From an uncultured Bacteroidales bacterium (GTDB lineage Bacteria; Bacteroidota; Bacteroidia; Bacteroidales; UBA932), in assembly GCA_905233275.1 (NCBI GenBank), contig CAJODR010000003.1, positions 1 to 64,000 of the forward strand: a stretch of DNA of 64,000 nucleotides, given 5' to 3'. The position numbers were made by a program, and so were the translations under genes. The notes beneath the pieces are model-generated. The model saw only the letters and a program-made list of their open reading frames with translations, was not told where the DNA came from and did not search any database. This document shows positions 19,821 through 29,605 of the stretch, one piece after another (position 1 is the first letter of the stretch; every line of letters starts with the position of its first letter).

Positions 19821-20294
19821 TTACAGGAGCCCTTCCGGGATATCCATACGAAGGATTTTGTTGTCCTCGTCTACCGCAAGAATTAGCTCGTCGCTCAGCG
19901 GGACGAGGACTTCTTTTGTGCCCGTATTGACGTACACGCAGGGATTGCCGGGAATGGGCTCGGCGCCGGTAATGACGCCGACCTCTTCGCTGCCGGCGTT
20001 GAGGACGGTCCAGCCGGTGAGGTCTTCTTCCTCCTCGTATTCGATGTCGGCGAGAATCTCGCGTCCGACCATCTCCTCGGCGTCTTTCAGGCTGTGCATC
20101 CCCGTGAGGCGCACAATTGCCTTGGAAGTGCCTCTCTGGGTGAATGATTCAAAAAAGAAAGGGACCGGAATTCCGTCGAACTCGACGAAAACCGGTTCCT
20201 CCTGGTCGATGTCTTCTGGAAGGAGGGCACGGAAGCCGATGAGGACTTCGCCCTCCGATCCGTAGGATTTCAGGACCTTTGCAATCGGGGTCAT
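19821..20294 (-). CDS. rimM: Ribosome maturation factor RimM
   Basis: IAKVLKSYGSEGEVLIGF, VRLTGMHSLKDAEEMVGREILAD; coupled to rpsP. Confidence 0.9.
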   Translation of the reverse strand: MTPIAKVLKSYGSEGEVLIGFRALLPEDIDQEEPVFVEFDGIPVPFFFESFTQRGTSKAIVRLTGMHSLKDAEEMVGREILADIEYEEEEDLTGWTVLNAGSEEVGVITGAEPIPGNPCVYVNTGTKEVLVPLSDELILAVDEDNKILRMDIPEGLL

Positions 20295-20845
20295 TAAGCC
20301 TCCTCTGCGGGAGCTTCTGCACCTTCCTCTGCGGGAGCAGCTGCGGCGGCAGCCTCTTCGGCAGCCTTGCGTGCGGCTTCCTCAGCCTCAGCCTTCCTCT
20401 TGGCGATGGCTTCGGCGCGGGCCTCGTTGACCTTGGCTTCAGCGGCGCGGGCCTCTTTGGCCTTTGCGAAAGCCTCGTTCTTGAGACCGGAGACCTTTGC
20501 GGAAATCTTCTCATCCCTCTGGGCTTTCCAGGCGGCGAATTTTGCTTCGGCCTGAGCCTCGGTGAGAGCGCCTTTCGCTACGCCACCCTGGAGGTGTTTG
20601 CGAAGGAGGACACCCTCGTAGGAGAGGATGCGACGTGCAGTGAGAGTCGGCTGGGCGCCAACATTGAGCCATGCAAGTGCGCGGTCAGCGTTGAGGCTGA
20701 TCGTGGCCGGATTGGTGTTGGGGTTGTAAGAGCCGATCTGCTCGATGAAACGACCATCACGCGGGGCGCGTGAATCTGCCACTACAATGTGGAAGAATGC
20801 GAAATTCTTCTTACCGTGGCGCTGCAAACGAATTTTAACAGCCAT
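20294..20845 (-). CDS. rpsP: 30S ribosomal protein S16 with Ala/Glu/Lys-rich C-terminal extension
   Basis: [42 protein letters not shown]; long charged/alanine tail. Confidence 0.96.
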   Translation of the reverse strand: MAVKIRLQRHGKKNFAFFHIVVADSRAPRDGRFIEQIGSYNPNTNPATISLNADRALAWLNVGAQPTLTARRILSYEGVLLRKHLQGGVAKGALTEAQAEAKFAAWKAQRDEKISAKVSGLKNEAFAKAKEARAAEAKVNEARAEAIAKRKAEAEEAARKAAEEAAAAAAPAEEGAEAPAEEA

Positions 20846-20904
20846 TGTGAATCTGTTTTAAGTTTTTAATTAATCCTAATGCTTCCTACTCGAGAAAGCG
20901 ACCG

Positions 20905-20935
20905 CAAAGATAAGAATTAAGTGCCGAAAATTCAA
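20905..20935 (-). promoter_or_regulatory. Bacteroidales-type promoter for rpsP-rimM
   Basis: Reverse complement: TTG (CAA 20933-20935), 20-nt spacer, TATCTTTG (CAAAGATA 20905-20912). Confidence 0.6.
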
Positions 20936-20942
20936 AAAAATT

Positions 20943-20972
20943 TTGTCAATTCAAAAAAGGGCTGTATATTTG
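20943..20972 (+). promoter_or_regulatory. Bacteroidales-type promoter for tRNA-Leu
   Basis: TTG 20943-20945, 19-nt spacer, TATATTTG 20965-20972; tRNA 5' end at 20985. Confidence 0.65.
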
Positions 20973-20984
20973 CAGTCCCAATTC

Positions 20985-21067
20985 GCGGTAGTGGTGAAAT
21001 GGTAGACACGCTACTTTGAGGGGGTAGTGCCCGTTGGGGTGTGTGAGTTCGACTCTCACCTACCGCA
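20985..21067 (+). tRNA. tRNA-Leu (anticodon GAG)
   Basis: GCGGTAG/CTACCGC acceptor stem; CTACT-TTGAGGG-GGTAG anticodon arm; long variable arm; GAGTTCGACTC T-arm; CCA not encoded. Confidence 0.93.
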
Positions 21068-21069
21068 CA

Positions 21070-21106
21070 AAAACCGACGTCAGAATCACTCTGACGCCGG
21101 TTTTTT
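21070..21106 (+). terminator. Intrinsic terminator after tRNA-Leu
   Basis: AAAACCG-A-CGTCAGA / TCTGACG-C-CGGTTTT hairpin (14 bp, one mismatch) followed by a T-run. Confidence 0.85.
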
Positions 21107-21255
21107 GTTTGTAGCCCCGAGAGTGGCGATGGTTTCGAGGAGGTTGGAATAGTTGTTCAGAGCTTGCTCCAGGGCCGAAACGGCGATGGAGACTTCGTCG
21201 AATTTGCGCTCAAGATCTTCAAGACGTTTAATGTCTTTCTTTTTCTTCGCTCTGG

Positions 21256-22140
21256 TCAGCGGGGGATGATGATTTCGTAGGTTTTGCCTTCTTTGTTGGT
21301 GAGTTTGTCGGAGCGGAGCCAGAGGTTGGCCTCCTTGAGGGCGAAGTAGGTGGTACCGTGCTCTTTGGCGAAGGCGACGAGGTCAGGGATGGGTTCGGAG
21401 ACTGTTACGACTGCTTTGGGTGCCCGATAGGGATATTTGTCGGCTTCGGTGACGTTGAAGCCGAAGGCGGCGGGATTTTCAAAGAGCATCTTGGCCGCGA
21501 GGATGCGGAACATGTACCGCGCTGTTTCTGCGGGGAGAAGGGCGTCCATGGCGGTTTTGACGCCCTGGTCTTCAAGGCGTTTGGTGATGTTGGCGGGGCC
21601 TGCGTTGTAGCCGGCGGCGACGGTCATCCAGTCGCGGCCACGGCGCACTGAGTTCTTGAGATACTTGCAGGCGGCTTCGGTCTCTTTATAAATATTGTAG
21701 CGTTCGTCCACTTCGTCGCTGACTTCGAGTTTGTAGGTCTTGGCGGCGCTTTTCATGAATTGCCATAGACCGGCCGCGCCGGCTGTGGAAAGGGCCTTCG
21801 GGTCAAGATTGCTCTCAATGACCATGATGTACTTCAGATCCTCGGGGAGGCCGTTGGCCTTGAGGATGGGTTCCACGATAGTGAAATAGCGTTTTGAGCG
21901 CTTGAGCATCAGGGTCGTCGTCGTGTGCATGTAGGTGAAGGACATCAGTTCCCTGTCCATCCTCTCGTAGAGGTCGTCGCGGTCAAAGCGGACGGTGTCC
22001 CCGGCGAATACCACGTATTCCGGGACGCGCGGGGCGCTGTGATGGAGCGGCTCTTCGCGGTAATTGGCGCCATAGTAGTTCTGGGCGGACAAACCGACGG
22101 TAATTGCGAGGAGGGTAATAATGGAGATGATTCGCTTCAT
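21256..22140 (-). CDS. Secreted lytic murein transglycosylase (SLT domain)
   Basis: ESNLDPKALSTAGAAGLWQFMKSAAKTYKL, AAGYNAGPANI; signal peptide. Confidence 0.9.
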   Translation of the reverse strand: MKRIISIITLLAITVGLSAQNYYGANYREEPLHHSAPRVPEYVVFAGDTVRFDRDDLYERMDRELMSFTYMHTTTTLMLKRSKRYFTIVEPILKANGLPEDLKYIMVIESNLDPKALSTAGAAGLWQFMKSAAKTYKLEVSDEVDERYNIYKETEAACKYLKNSVRRGRDWMTVAAGYNAGPANITKRLEDQGVKTAMDALLPAETARYMFRILAAKMLFENPAAFGFNVTEADKYPYRAPKAVVTVSEPIPDLVAFAKEHGTTYFALKEANLWLRSDKLTNKEGKTYEIIIPR

Positions 22141-22202
22141 GATTTCGGGTGTTGAGTCTCACAAATATAACGAAATTATCGATTAATCCCTATAAATGGG
22201 GA

Positions 22203-22233
22203 TTGACCGGAAGCGAATTCCGGAGTATTTTTG
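22203..22233 (+). promoter_or_regulatory. Bacteroidales-type promoter for feoAB
   Basis: TTG 22203-22205, 20-nt spacer, TATTTTTG 22226-22233. Confidence 0.5.
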
Positions 22234-22257
22234 CAGTCGCAAAAACAATCGCAGGGC

Positions 22258-24642
22258 ATGAAACTGTCAGATCTCCAAACCGGCGAATCCGCCGTCATCG
22301 TCCGCGTGGGCGGACACGGCAGCTTCCGCAAGAGGCTCATTGAGATGGGCTTTATCAGCGGGAAGCCGGTCAGTTGCGTCCTCAACGCACCGCTTAAGGA
22401 CCCGGTGGAGTATGAAATCATCGGCTACAAGGTGTCTCTCCGTCGCACGGAAGCCCGTCAGATTGAGGTGGTTTCCGAATCCGAAGCCGCCGAGGCCATT
22501 GTCTCCGACGAACATCTCCAGGGCCTTCCCGACGACATGGACGAAAGGGAGCGCCTGGACAAGGCCCTCGCCCACGTCGCTGAAGAGCGCGGACACGTGA
22601 TCCGCGTCGCCCTGGTCGGCAACCCCAATTGCGGCAAGACATCCCTTTTCAATATCGCATCCGGCAGTCACGAGCACGTCGGCAACTACAGCGGCGTCAC
22701 CGTCGATGCCAAAGAGGGCAAATTCACCCATAAGGGTTATAAAATCACGCTGGTGGACCTGCCGGGAACTTATTCGCTGTCAGCGTATTCTCCGGAGGAA
22801 CTGTATGTGCGGAAGAATCTCATCGACGCCATGCCGGACGTCGTCATCAATGTCGTCGACGCCTCCAACATTGAGCGCAACCTCTATCTCACGACGCAGC
22901 TGATCGACATGAACCTCCGGACGGTCGTCGCCCTAAACATGTACGACGAACTCCGCACCAAAGGCGACAAACTGGACGTCAAGCAGCTCGGATGGCTTCT
23001 CGGCGTGCCTGTGTGCCCGACGGTGAGCCGTGATGGCGAGGGGATCGAGGCGCTGTTCGACACCGTTATCAAGGTGTATTCGCAGTCGGATCCGTCATTG
23101 GCGAGGCACATCCATATCAATCACGGTAAGGAGCTCGAGAAGAGCATCGACCGCCTGAAAGCCATCATTGCCCGCGACGACGACCTGCGCTCGCGCTATT
23201 CGACGAGGTATCTCGCCATCAAATACCTCGAAAACGACCGCGACATCGAGTCCGTCCTCAAACAGCATCCCGCCTCCGGCGAATTGCAACAGGCCCGCGC
23301 CGAAGAGCAGGAGCGAATATCGTCCCTGCTTCACACTAATTCCGAAAGCGCCATTGTCGACGCAAAGTACGCCTTTATCCAGGGTGCGCTGTCGGAGACG
23401 TATGAGAAATATAAGGAGACCCGTCCGAAAAGGACCATCACGGACCGCATCGACGCAATTGTGACCAACCAATGGCTGGCGTTTCCGATATTCGTCGCAT
23501 TGCTGTGGTTTATCTTCTGGGCGACATTCACCATCGGGCAGTATCCGATGGACTGGATCGACGCCCTGGTGGGCTGGATTGGCGATTCCGTCGGCTCGCT
23601 GATGAAGGAAGGATGGCTCAAGGATCTCATTGTGGACGGCGTGATAGCCGGCGTCGGGAGCGTTTTGGTATTCCTCCCGAATATCATGATACTGTATCTG
23701 TTCATCTCCCTGATGGAAGACAGTGGATACATGTCCAGGGCGGCATTCATCGTGGATAAGTTGATGCACCGGATAGGACTCCACGGCAAGTCATTCATCC
23801 CTATGGTAATGGGATTCGGCTGCAACGTGCCGGCGATCATGGCGACGCGGTCGATTGAGAGCCGGAAGTCCCGCCTGGTTACCATTGCGATAATCCCGTT
23901 CATGTCCTGCGCCGGCCGCCTACCGATATTCGTGCTGCTCGCAGGGGCATTCTTCCCGGAGAATCCCGCAACGGCGCTGCTCCTGATATATCTTCTGGGA
24001 ATAGTGCTGGCAATCTTGTCGGCTCTTATCCTGCAGAGATTCGTCAAGGACGACGACCTGCCATTCGTCATGGAACTCCCGCCCTACCGCGTCCCGACGG
24101 GCAAGGCGACATGGCGCCATACATGGGAAAAGGGTAAGCAGTATCTCGAAAAGATGGCGACGACCATCCTCATATTCTCCATTCTGATATGGTTCCTCGG
24201 CTATTTCCCGCGCAGCGAAGGGCCGGCGGCGGTACAGCAGGAGCGTTCACTTATCGGACAGCTCGGAAAGACTGTAGAGCCAGCTCTCAGGCCGCTCGGA
24301 TTCGACTGGAAGATGGACGTGGGGCTTCTCGCGGGCATCGGCGCCAAGGAGCTGGTCGTCAGCACGATGGGCGTGATGTACGCTCAGGGATCGGACGTTG
24401 CCGAGAATGGCGATGACACTCAGTTGCAGAATGCCTTGAAGCAGACTACGTCGAAAGCGGCGGGCCTGGCGTTCATGATATTCGTACTGCTGTATTTCCC
24501 GTGCATTGCCACATTCGTCGCCATCAAGAACGAGACAGGGGCGTGGAAATGGGCCATTCTGGTGTGCCTTTACACGATAATTGTGGCGTGGATATTTGCC
24601 TTTGCGGGCTACCGTATAGGGCTGCTGCTGTGGCCGGTATAG
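22258..24642 (+). CDS. feoB: Ferrous iron transporter, FeoA-FeoB fusion
   Basis: N-terminal FeoA SH3-like domain (MKLSDLQTGESAVIVRVGGHGSFRKRLIEMGF) fused to G-domain GNPNCGKTSLFN and FeoB core GFGCNVPAIMATRSIESRKSRL; start moved to ATG 22258. Confidence 0.95.
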   Translation: MKLSDLQTGESAVIVRVGGHGSFRKRLIEMGFISGKPVSCVLNAPLKDPVEYEIIGYKVSLRRTEARQIEVVSESEAAEAIVSDEHLQGLPDDMDERERLDKALAHVAEERGHVIRVALVGNPNCGKTSLFNIASGSHEHVGNYSGVTVDAKEGKFTHKGYKITLVDLPGTYSLSAYSPEELYVRKNLIDAMPDVVINVVDASNIERNLYLTTQLIDMNLRTVVALNMYDELRTKGDKLDVKQLGWLLGVPVCPTVSRDGEGIEALFDTVIKVYSQSDPSLARHIHINHGKELEKSIDRLKAIIARDDDLRSRYSTRYLAIKYLENDRDIESVLKQHPASGELQQARAEEQERISSLLHTNSESAIVDAKYAFIQGALSETYEKYKETRPKRTITDRIDAIVTNQWLAFPIFVALLWFIFWATFTIGQYPMDWIDALVGWIGDSVGSLMKEGWLKDLIVDGVIAGVGSVLVFLPNIMILYLFISLMEDSGYMSRAAFIVDKLMHRIGLHGKSFIPMVMGFGCNVPAIMATRSIESRKSRLVTIAIIPFMSCAGRLPIFVLLAGAFFPENPATALLLIYLLGIVLAILSALILQRFVKDDDLPFVMELPPYRVPTGKATWRHTWEKGKQYLEKMATTILIFSILIWFLGYFPRSEGPAAVQQERSLIGQLGKTVEPALRPLGFDWKMDVGLLAGIGAKELVVSTMGVMYAQGSDVAENGDDTQLQNALKQTTSKAAGLAFMIFVLLYFPCIATFVAIKNETGAWKWAILVCLYTIIVAWIFAFAGYRIGLLLWPV

Positions 24643-24690
24643 GATTTTACGGAAATTATCCGTAATTTTGCAGGGATTAAACGAATATAA

Positions 24691-25299
24691 ATGAAACGGA
24701 TACTCATCCTCGCGGCAGCACTTCTCGCAATGGCCCTCCCTTCCCGGGCCGACGATGCCGCAACTCTCCGCGCTATAGAAAAGGCGAATGTCGATGTCAC
24801 CACCATCGAAGCCAACTTCACCCACCGCTACTCAAAAGGCAACAAGTCAAAGGATTTCGCCGGCACATGCTATTTCTCCGCTCCCGGCTCCCTTGCAATG
24901 GCATACACTGTTGATACCGAGGCACTTATCATCAATGGCGGCCGCCTCTATTCACGTCGCGACAAAAAGGTGACAAAGGGCGACACTCACAACGGACAGG
25001 TCCGTTCCCTCACCACCACCCTCATCAACTGCATCAAAGGCAGGATCCTCACCGTCGCCGAAGACAACAATGCCGAATGGTCCCTCATGGAAGCCGGCGG
25101 CAACTACGTGGTCACCCTCACCGCCCGCAAAAAGGCCTCCAAGGGTTATTCCAAGATCACACTCAAATACCGCAAGTCAGACTGCCTCATCACCGGTCTC
25201 TCCCTCGAAGAATTCAGCGGCGCAGTCAACACCTACGTCCTCTCCTCCCTCCGCACCGGCGAAACCATCCCCCCCGCAGTCTTCAACATCCCGAAATAG
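24691..25299 (+). CDS. Outer-membrane lipoprotein carrier LolA-like protein
   Basis: Signal peptide; VTTIEANFTHRYSKG...FAGTCYFSAPGSLAMAY LolA-like pattern. Confidence 0.75.
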   Translation: MKRILILAAALLAMALPSRADDAATLRAIEKANVDVTTIEANFTHRYSKGNKSKDFAGTCYFSAPGSLAMAYTVDTEALIINGGRLYSRRDKKVTKGDTHNGQVRSLTTTLINCIKGRILTVAEDNNAEWSLMEAGGNYVVTLTARKKASKGYSKITLKYRKSDCLITGLSLEEFSGAVNTYVLSSLRTGETIPPAVFNIPK

Positions 25300-25352
25300 A
25301 CATCTCCTCGCCACGCCACACTACCGTCACTTGACTGGCGACTGACGAAAGA

Positions 25353-26177
25353 TCAGTTTATACTGAACAGGGCGGAGCCGGAGCCGGACATGGCGGCGTA
25401 GGTTGCGCCTTTTTCGTATAGGGAGGCTTTGATGTCGGCGAGGGCGGGGTATTTGGCGAAGACCGTGGTCTCGAAGTCGTTGTGCAGCAGCTCTTTCCAT
25501 TGGCTGACCGGCAATTGAAGCACTTCGCGGAGGGGGAGGGGAGGGATGCCGGGGATGATGCCGCGGTAGGCGTCTGCGGTTGAGACGGCGATTCCGTCGG
25601 GGACGGTCACGGTGATATTATCCGGTACGGGAGATTCCCAGGGGGTCAGGATTTCGCCGCGGCCACGGCCGAACATGGGGCGGTTGTAGATGAAGAATGC
25701 GCAGTCGCTGCCAAGTCTTGATGCGTATGCCGCCAAAGTGTCGTCCGACAGCCCGAGACCGGCGATTTCGCTCAGCATCCGGAGAGCGAATGCGCCGTCA
25801 GCGCTGCCACCACCCAAGCCGGCTCCTACTGGAGAGGTCTTTTCGAGATAAATCTTGACAGGCGGCAGTTTATAATCCGCGGTAAGCATCTGATAGGCCT
25901 TAACCGTGAGATCGGTAAGCGGCTCCCAACCGACTCCGCCTGCTTTAGCGATGGAAATCATCACCTTGCCGTCCGGGCTGATGGCCTGGCTGAGGTTGCC
26001 GTAACGGCTGATAAGCGAAGCACTGGTTTCGCTCCAGGAGTCACCGTCGATTATCTCGAGAGTGTCGTGTATTCCTTTGTAAGGCACAAATAGCGTCTCA
26101 AGGTCATGGTATCCGTCGGGGCGACGGCGAAGGACGTTGAGGCCCAGATTGATTTTGACATTCGGGGTGGTGATCAT
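25353..26177 (-). CDS. ispE: 4-diphosphocytidyl-2-C-methyl-D-erythritol kinase
   Basis: KINLGLNVLRRRPDGYHDLETLF, KTSPVGAGLGGGSADGAFALR, GSDCAFFI, MSGSGSALF. Confidence 0.95.
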   Translation of the reverse strand: MITTPNVKINLGLNVLRRRPDGYHDLETLFVPYKGIHDTLEIIDGDSWSETSASLISRYGNLSQAISPDGKVMISIAKAGGVGWEPLTDLTVKAYQMLTADYKLPPVKIYLEKTSPVGAGLGGGSADGAFALRMLSEIAGLGLSDDTLAAYASRLGSDCAFFIYNRPMFGRGRGEILTPWESPVPDNITVTVPDGIAVSTADAYRGIIPGIPPLPLREVLQLPVSQWKELLHNDFETTVFAKYPALADIKASLYEKGATYAAMSGSGSALFSIN

Positions 26178-26767
26178 AGGAGGGAGCGAACTGCGTTTTC
26201 AATGTCGGAAGAGGCGCCTGGAATGACAGGGGAGAGGAATGACAGTATCTGCAGCGCCTTTGCCTCCTGCTCCGGAATGCCGCGAGAACGCATGTAGAAG
26301 AGTTCGTCTTCATTCAGCCGGCCGACGGTGGCTCCGTGGGAGCATTTGACGTCATCGGCGTAGATTTCAAGTTGCGGGGAGGTCTCCACCTGGGCTGTTT
26401 CGCCCAGCAGAATATTGTGGCTTTCCTGGAATGCTTCAGTCCCGTCTGCCCCCGGCGCAACGACAATCTTTCCCTCGAAGCGCACATCGGCATTACCTGC
26501 CGCCACCCCTTTGAAAAGCTGCCGCGAATGGCATCCCGGCGCCCTGTGCTGCAGCACAATGTCAAAGCGGACCTTCTCATCGGTGCCCGAAAGGTAGAGT
26601 CCCCTGATCTCCGCCTCGGCGCCTTCGCCGGCGAGATCGATGCGCAGCGTGACTTCGCGGGATTCTCCAGGAAGAATGACGTACTCCAGCACGAGTTTCT
26701 CCCCGGCTCCGACCGTATGGGTCGGGGGCATTCCCCGGAAGGGGTCGATATACTTACCGTGTCCCAT
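26174..26767 (-). CDS. sufD: Short SufD-like Fe-S assembly protein
   Basis: SPQLEIYADDVKCSHGATVGRLNEDELFYMRSRGIPEQEA; start placed at ATG 26767 just after sufC; adjacent to sufC/sufB. Confidence 0.85.
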   Translation of the reverse strand: MGHGKYIDPFRGMPPTHTVGAGEKLVLEYVILPGESREVTLRIDLAGEGAEAEIRGLYLSGTDEKVRFDIVLQHRAPGCHSRQLFKGVAAGNADVRFEGKIVVAPGADGTEAFQESHNILLGETAQVETSPQLEIYADDVKCSHGATVGRLNEDELFYMRSRGIPEQEAKALQILSFLSPVIPGASSDIENAVRSLL

Positions 26768-26771
26768 CCTG

Positions 26772-27518
26772 TCAGAAGCGATCAAAGCCCTCGTTTTCAA
26801 TTACATCAGCCAGCTCGGGGCCGCCGGTCGCAACGATTCGTCCCTCCTTCAGGACGTGGACGACGTCGGGACGGATATAGTCCAGCAGCTTGCGGTAATG
26901 GGTAATAATAATGGCCGAAGTCTCCGGCGTATGCAGCGCATTGACCCCGTCGGCGACAATCTTCAGTGCATCCACGTCCAGTCCGCTGTCAGTCTCGTCC
27001 AGAATCGAAAGCGTCGGCGACAGCATCGCCATCTGGAATATCTCATTGCGCTTTTTCTCTCCTCCGGAGAAACCCACATTGACATCCCGCTTCGCGAATT
27101 CCGGCTTCATCCTGACGAGCGCCATCTTCTCTTTCTGCAGGGCGAGGAATTCCTTCGCCGACATCGGCTCCAGCCCGGCAGCCTTTCTCTTCGCATTCAC
27201 AGCCGTCTTCAAAAACGACGAAATCGTCACCCCGGGAATCTCCACCGGATACTGAAAGCTCAGGAACAATCCGGCCCAGCTCCTCTCCTCCGGAGCCATC
27301 GCCAAAAGGTCGTGCCCGTCATAAACCACGCTTCCGCCGGTCACCTCATACCCCGGTTTCCCGGTCAGCACCGCCCCAAGCGTCGACTTCCCGGCCCCAT
27401 TCGGCCCCATCACCGCGTGGATCTCCCCACGACTAATCTCCAAATCAATCCCCCGGAGAATCTCCTTCCCCTCAATCCCCGCCTTCAATCCGGATATTTT
27501 TAATAATACATTATTCAT
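26772..27518 (-). CDS. sufC: Fe-S assembly ATPase SufC
   Basis: MGPNGAGKSTLGAVLTG, FSGGEKKRNEIFQMAMLSPTLSILDETDSGLDVDAL. Confidence 0.96.
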   Translation of the reverse strand: MNNVLLKISGLKAGIEGKEILRGIDLEISRGEIHAVMGPNGAGKSTLGAVLTGKPGYEVTGGSVVYDGHDLLAMAPEERSWAGLFLSFQYPVEIPGVTISSFLKTAVNAKRKAAGLEPMSAKEFLALQKEKMALVRMKPEFAKRDVNVGFSGGEKKRNEIFQMAMLSPTLSILDETDSGLDVDALKIVADGVNALHTPETSAIIITHYRKLLDYIRPDVVHVLKEGRIVATGGPELADVIENEGFDRF

Positions 27519-27522
27519 ATTT

Positions 27523-28107
27523 TTATGACTTATTCTTATATAGTTTCATCCACGAGTACAGCGACCAGAGACCGTTGATGAGGTAGAGGGCGCTGACCAG
27601 GGTCATGAAGTGGTTGCCGACGGAGAGGTGGAGGGCGATTTGGGTGGTGTTGACGAGGAGCCAGGCGACCCAGCAGTCCCATTTTTTGAGGGCGGACAGT
27701 AGTTGTGCCATCAGAATCAGCACTGTGACGCAGCTGTCGAGGTAGGGATGGGGGTCGGCGGGGAAGAGGCGGTCGAGGAGTATGCCCCATGCGAGTGCGA
27801 TGACGAGGACTGAGCCGATGGCGAGGGCCCTTTGGGACCATGTGAGCATCGATACGCGGAGGTTGCCGGAATCGTCGGCGCTTTTTTCGTCTTCGCGGGG
27901 ATGTGTCCAGCGCCAATGGCCGAGGATGTTGATGGAGAGGGAGACCGGCTGGAGCATGAGGCTCGCGACGAGGTGATTCTTCCAGAAAAGGATGAAGAGG
28001 GCGGCCGTGTAGAGATATCCTACCCAGAAATTGTATTTCGAATTGCGCCCGGCGAGAATCACGCAGGTGAGACCGAGCACCGAAGCTATGAGATCGATCC
28101 AGTTCAT
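27523..28107 (-). CDS. pnuC: Nicotinamide mononucleotide/riboside transporter PnuC
   Basis: [50 protein letters not shown]; multi-TM. Confidence 0.88.
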   Translation of the reverse strand: MNWIDLIASVLGLTCVILAGRNSKYNFWVGYLYTAALFILFWKNHLVASLMLQPVSLSINILGHWRWTHPREDEKSADDSGNLRVSMLTWSQRALAIGSVLVIALAWGILLDRLFPADPHPYLDSCVTVLILMAQLLSALKKWDCWVAWLLVNTTQIALHLSVGNHFMTLVSALYLINGLWSLYSWMKLYKNKS

Positions 28108-29552
28108 CCTACAGAGCCTTCAAGTGATACCTGGAGCAGTTTTTGCGCCTCGACGGCGAATTCCATCGGCAGCCGCGAAAGGACTTCACGCGCGTAGCCG
28201 TTGACGATGAGACCGACCGCTTCTTCCGGGCCAATGCCCCTCTGGTTGCAGTAATAGAGCTGGTCCTCGCTGATCTTGGAGGTGGTGGCCTCGTGCTCGA
28301 CGGTCGCCGTGGGATTGAAGCTCCGGATGACCGGGAATGTGTGTGCACCGCAGCGGGAGCCGATCAGGAGACTGTCGCACTGGGAATAATTGCGCGCATT
28401 CCTGGCGCCCTTGCCCATTCGGACGAGTCCGCGGTAGCTGTTCTGGCTTCGTCCCGCTGAAATGCCCTTGGAGACTATCCGGGAGCGGGTGTCGGCACCG
28501 AGATGGATCATTTTGGTGCCTGTGTCAGCCTGCTGGAAGTTGTTGGTTACAGCGACGGAGTAGAATTCCGAGGAGCTGTGGTCTCCGAGAAGCACGGTAG
28601 ACGGATATTTCCAGGTGATGGCAGAGCCTGTTTCGACCTGGGTCCAGCTGAGGTGGCTGCCGCTGCCCCGGCAAAGTCCTCGCTTGGTGACGAGGTTGAG
28701 GATGCCTCCCCGCCCCTCGGCATCGCCCGGATACCAGTTCTGGACGGTGGAATATTTGACATCGGCGTCCTTCTCAACGATGATTTCGACCACGGCTGCA
28801 TGGAGTTGCTGTTCATCCCTCATAGGGGCGGTGCAGCCTTCCATGTAGCTGACGTACGAGCCTTCGTCGGCGACGATAAGAGTGCGCTCGAACTGGCCTG
28901 TGCCGCGCGCGTTGATGCGGAAATAGCTGCTGAGCTCCATCGGGCAGCGTACCCCCTTGGGAATGTAGCAGAATGATCCGTCGGAGAATACCGCGCTGTT
29001 GAGAGCCGCGAAATAATTGTCCGAAGCCGGAACCACGGTCGCCAGATACTTGCGCACCAGATCCGGATGCTCTTTGACTGCCTCTGAGAACGAACAGAAG
29101 ATAATTCCCTTTTCCTCAAGGGTTTTGCGGAAAGTTGTGGTAACGGAGACAGAGTCGAATACGGCGTCTACGGCAACCACGCCAGCCAGAACTTCGCGTT
29201 CCTTGAGCGGAATGCCCAGCTTGTCAAATGTCTCGGCCAGCTTGGGGTCAATCTCCTTGGGGCGGTCCTTGTCCTTCTTGGGCGCGGCGAAATAGATAAT
29301 ATCCTGGAAATCAATCGTTGGCATATCAAGCTGGGCCCATGTCGGCATCTCCATCTTCTGCCACTTCCGGAACGCGTCAAGGCGGAACTCCAGAAGCCAC
29401 TCAGGCTCCTCCTTCTTCCGCGAAATCAGCCGAATAATATCCTCGGAAAGCCCCTTCGGAATAAACTCCTGCTCCACGTCGGTCACAAACCCCTCCTTAT
29501 ACTCCGAAGAAGTCGCCTCTGCAATAATCTTATCCTGTTCTTTCCTGTCCAT
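28104..29552 (-). CDS. sufB: Fe-S cluster assembly protein SufB
   Basis: [76 protein letters not shown]; start refined to 29552. Confidence 0.95.
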   Translation of the reverse strand: MDRKEQDKIIAEATSSEYKEGFVTDVEQEFIPKGLSEDIIRLISRKKEEPEWLLEFRLDAFRKWQKMEMPTWAQLDMPTIDFQDIIYFAAPKKDKDRPKEIDPKLAETFDKLGIPLKEREVLAGVVAVDAVFDSVSVTTTFRKTLEEKGIIFCSFSEAVKEHPDLVRKYLATVVPASDNYFAALNSAVFSDGSFCYIPKGVRCPMELSSYFRINARGTGQFERTLIVADEGSYVSYMEGCTAPMRDEQQLHAAVVEIIVEKDADVKYSTVQNWYPGDAEGRGGILNLVTKRGLCRGSGSHLSWTQVETGSAITWKYPSTVLLGDHSSSEFYSVAVTNNFQQADTGTKMIHLGADTRSRIVSKGISAGRSQNSYRGLVRMGKGARNARNYSQCDSLLIGSRCGAHTFPVIRSFNPTATVEHEATTSKISEDQLYYCNQRGIGPEEAVGLIVNGYAREVLSRLPMEFAVEAQKLLQVSLEGSVG

Positions 29553-29605
29553 TACCAAATTGAAAGAATACAAAGATACGATAAAATATCAATATCTAAA
29601 TCTTT

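Noticed and set aside
20299-20460. Repeated CCTCTGCGGGAGC and Ala/Glu-rich repeats at the 3' end of rpsP
   Set aside because: Low-complexity C-terminal extension of S16; not an intergenic repeat or array.
22258-24642. FeoA-FeoB fusion considered as novel
   Set aside because: FeoAB fusions are known in Bacteroidetes; no anomaly beyond that.
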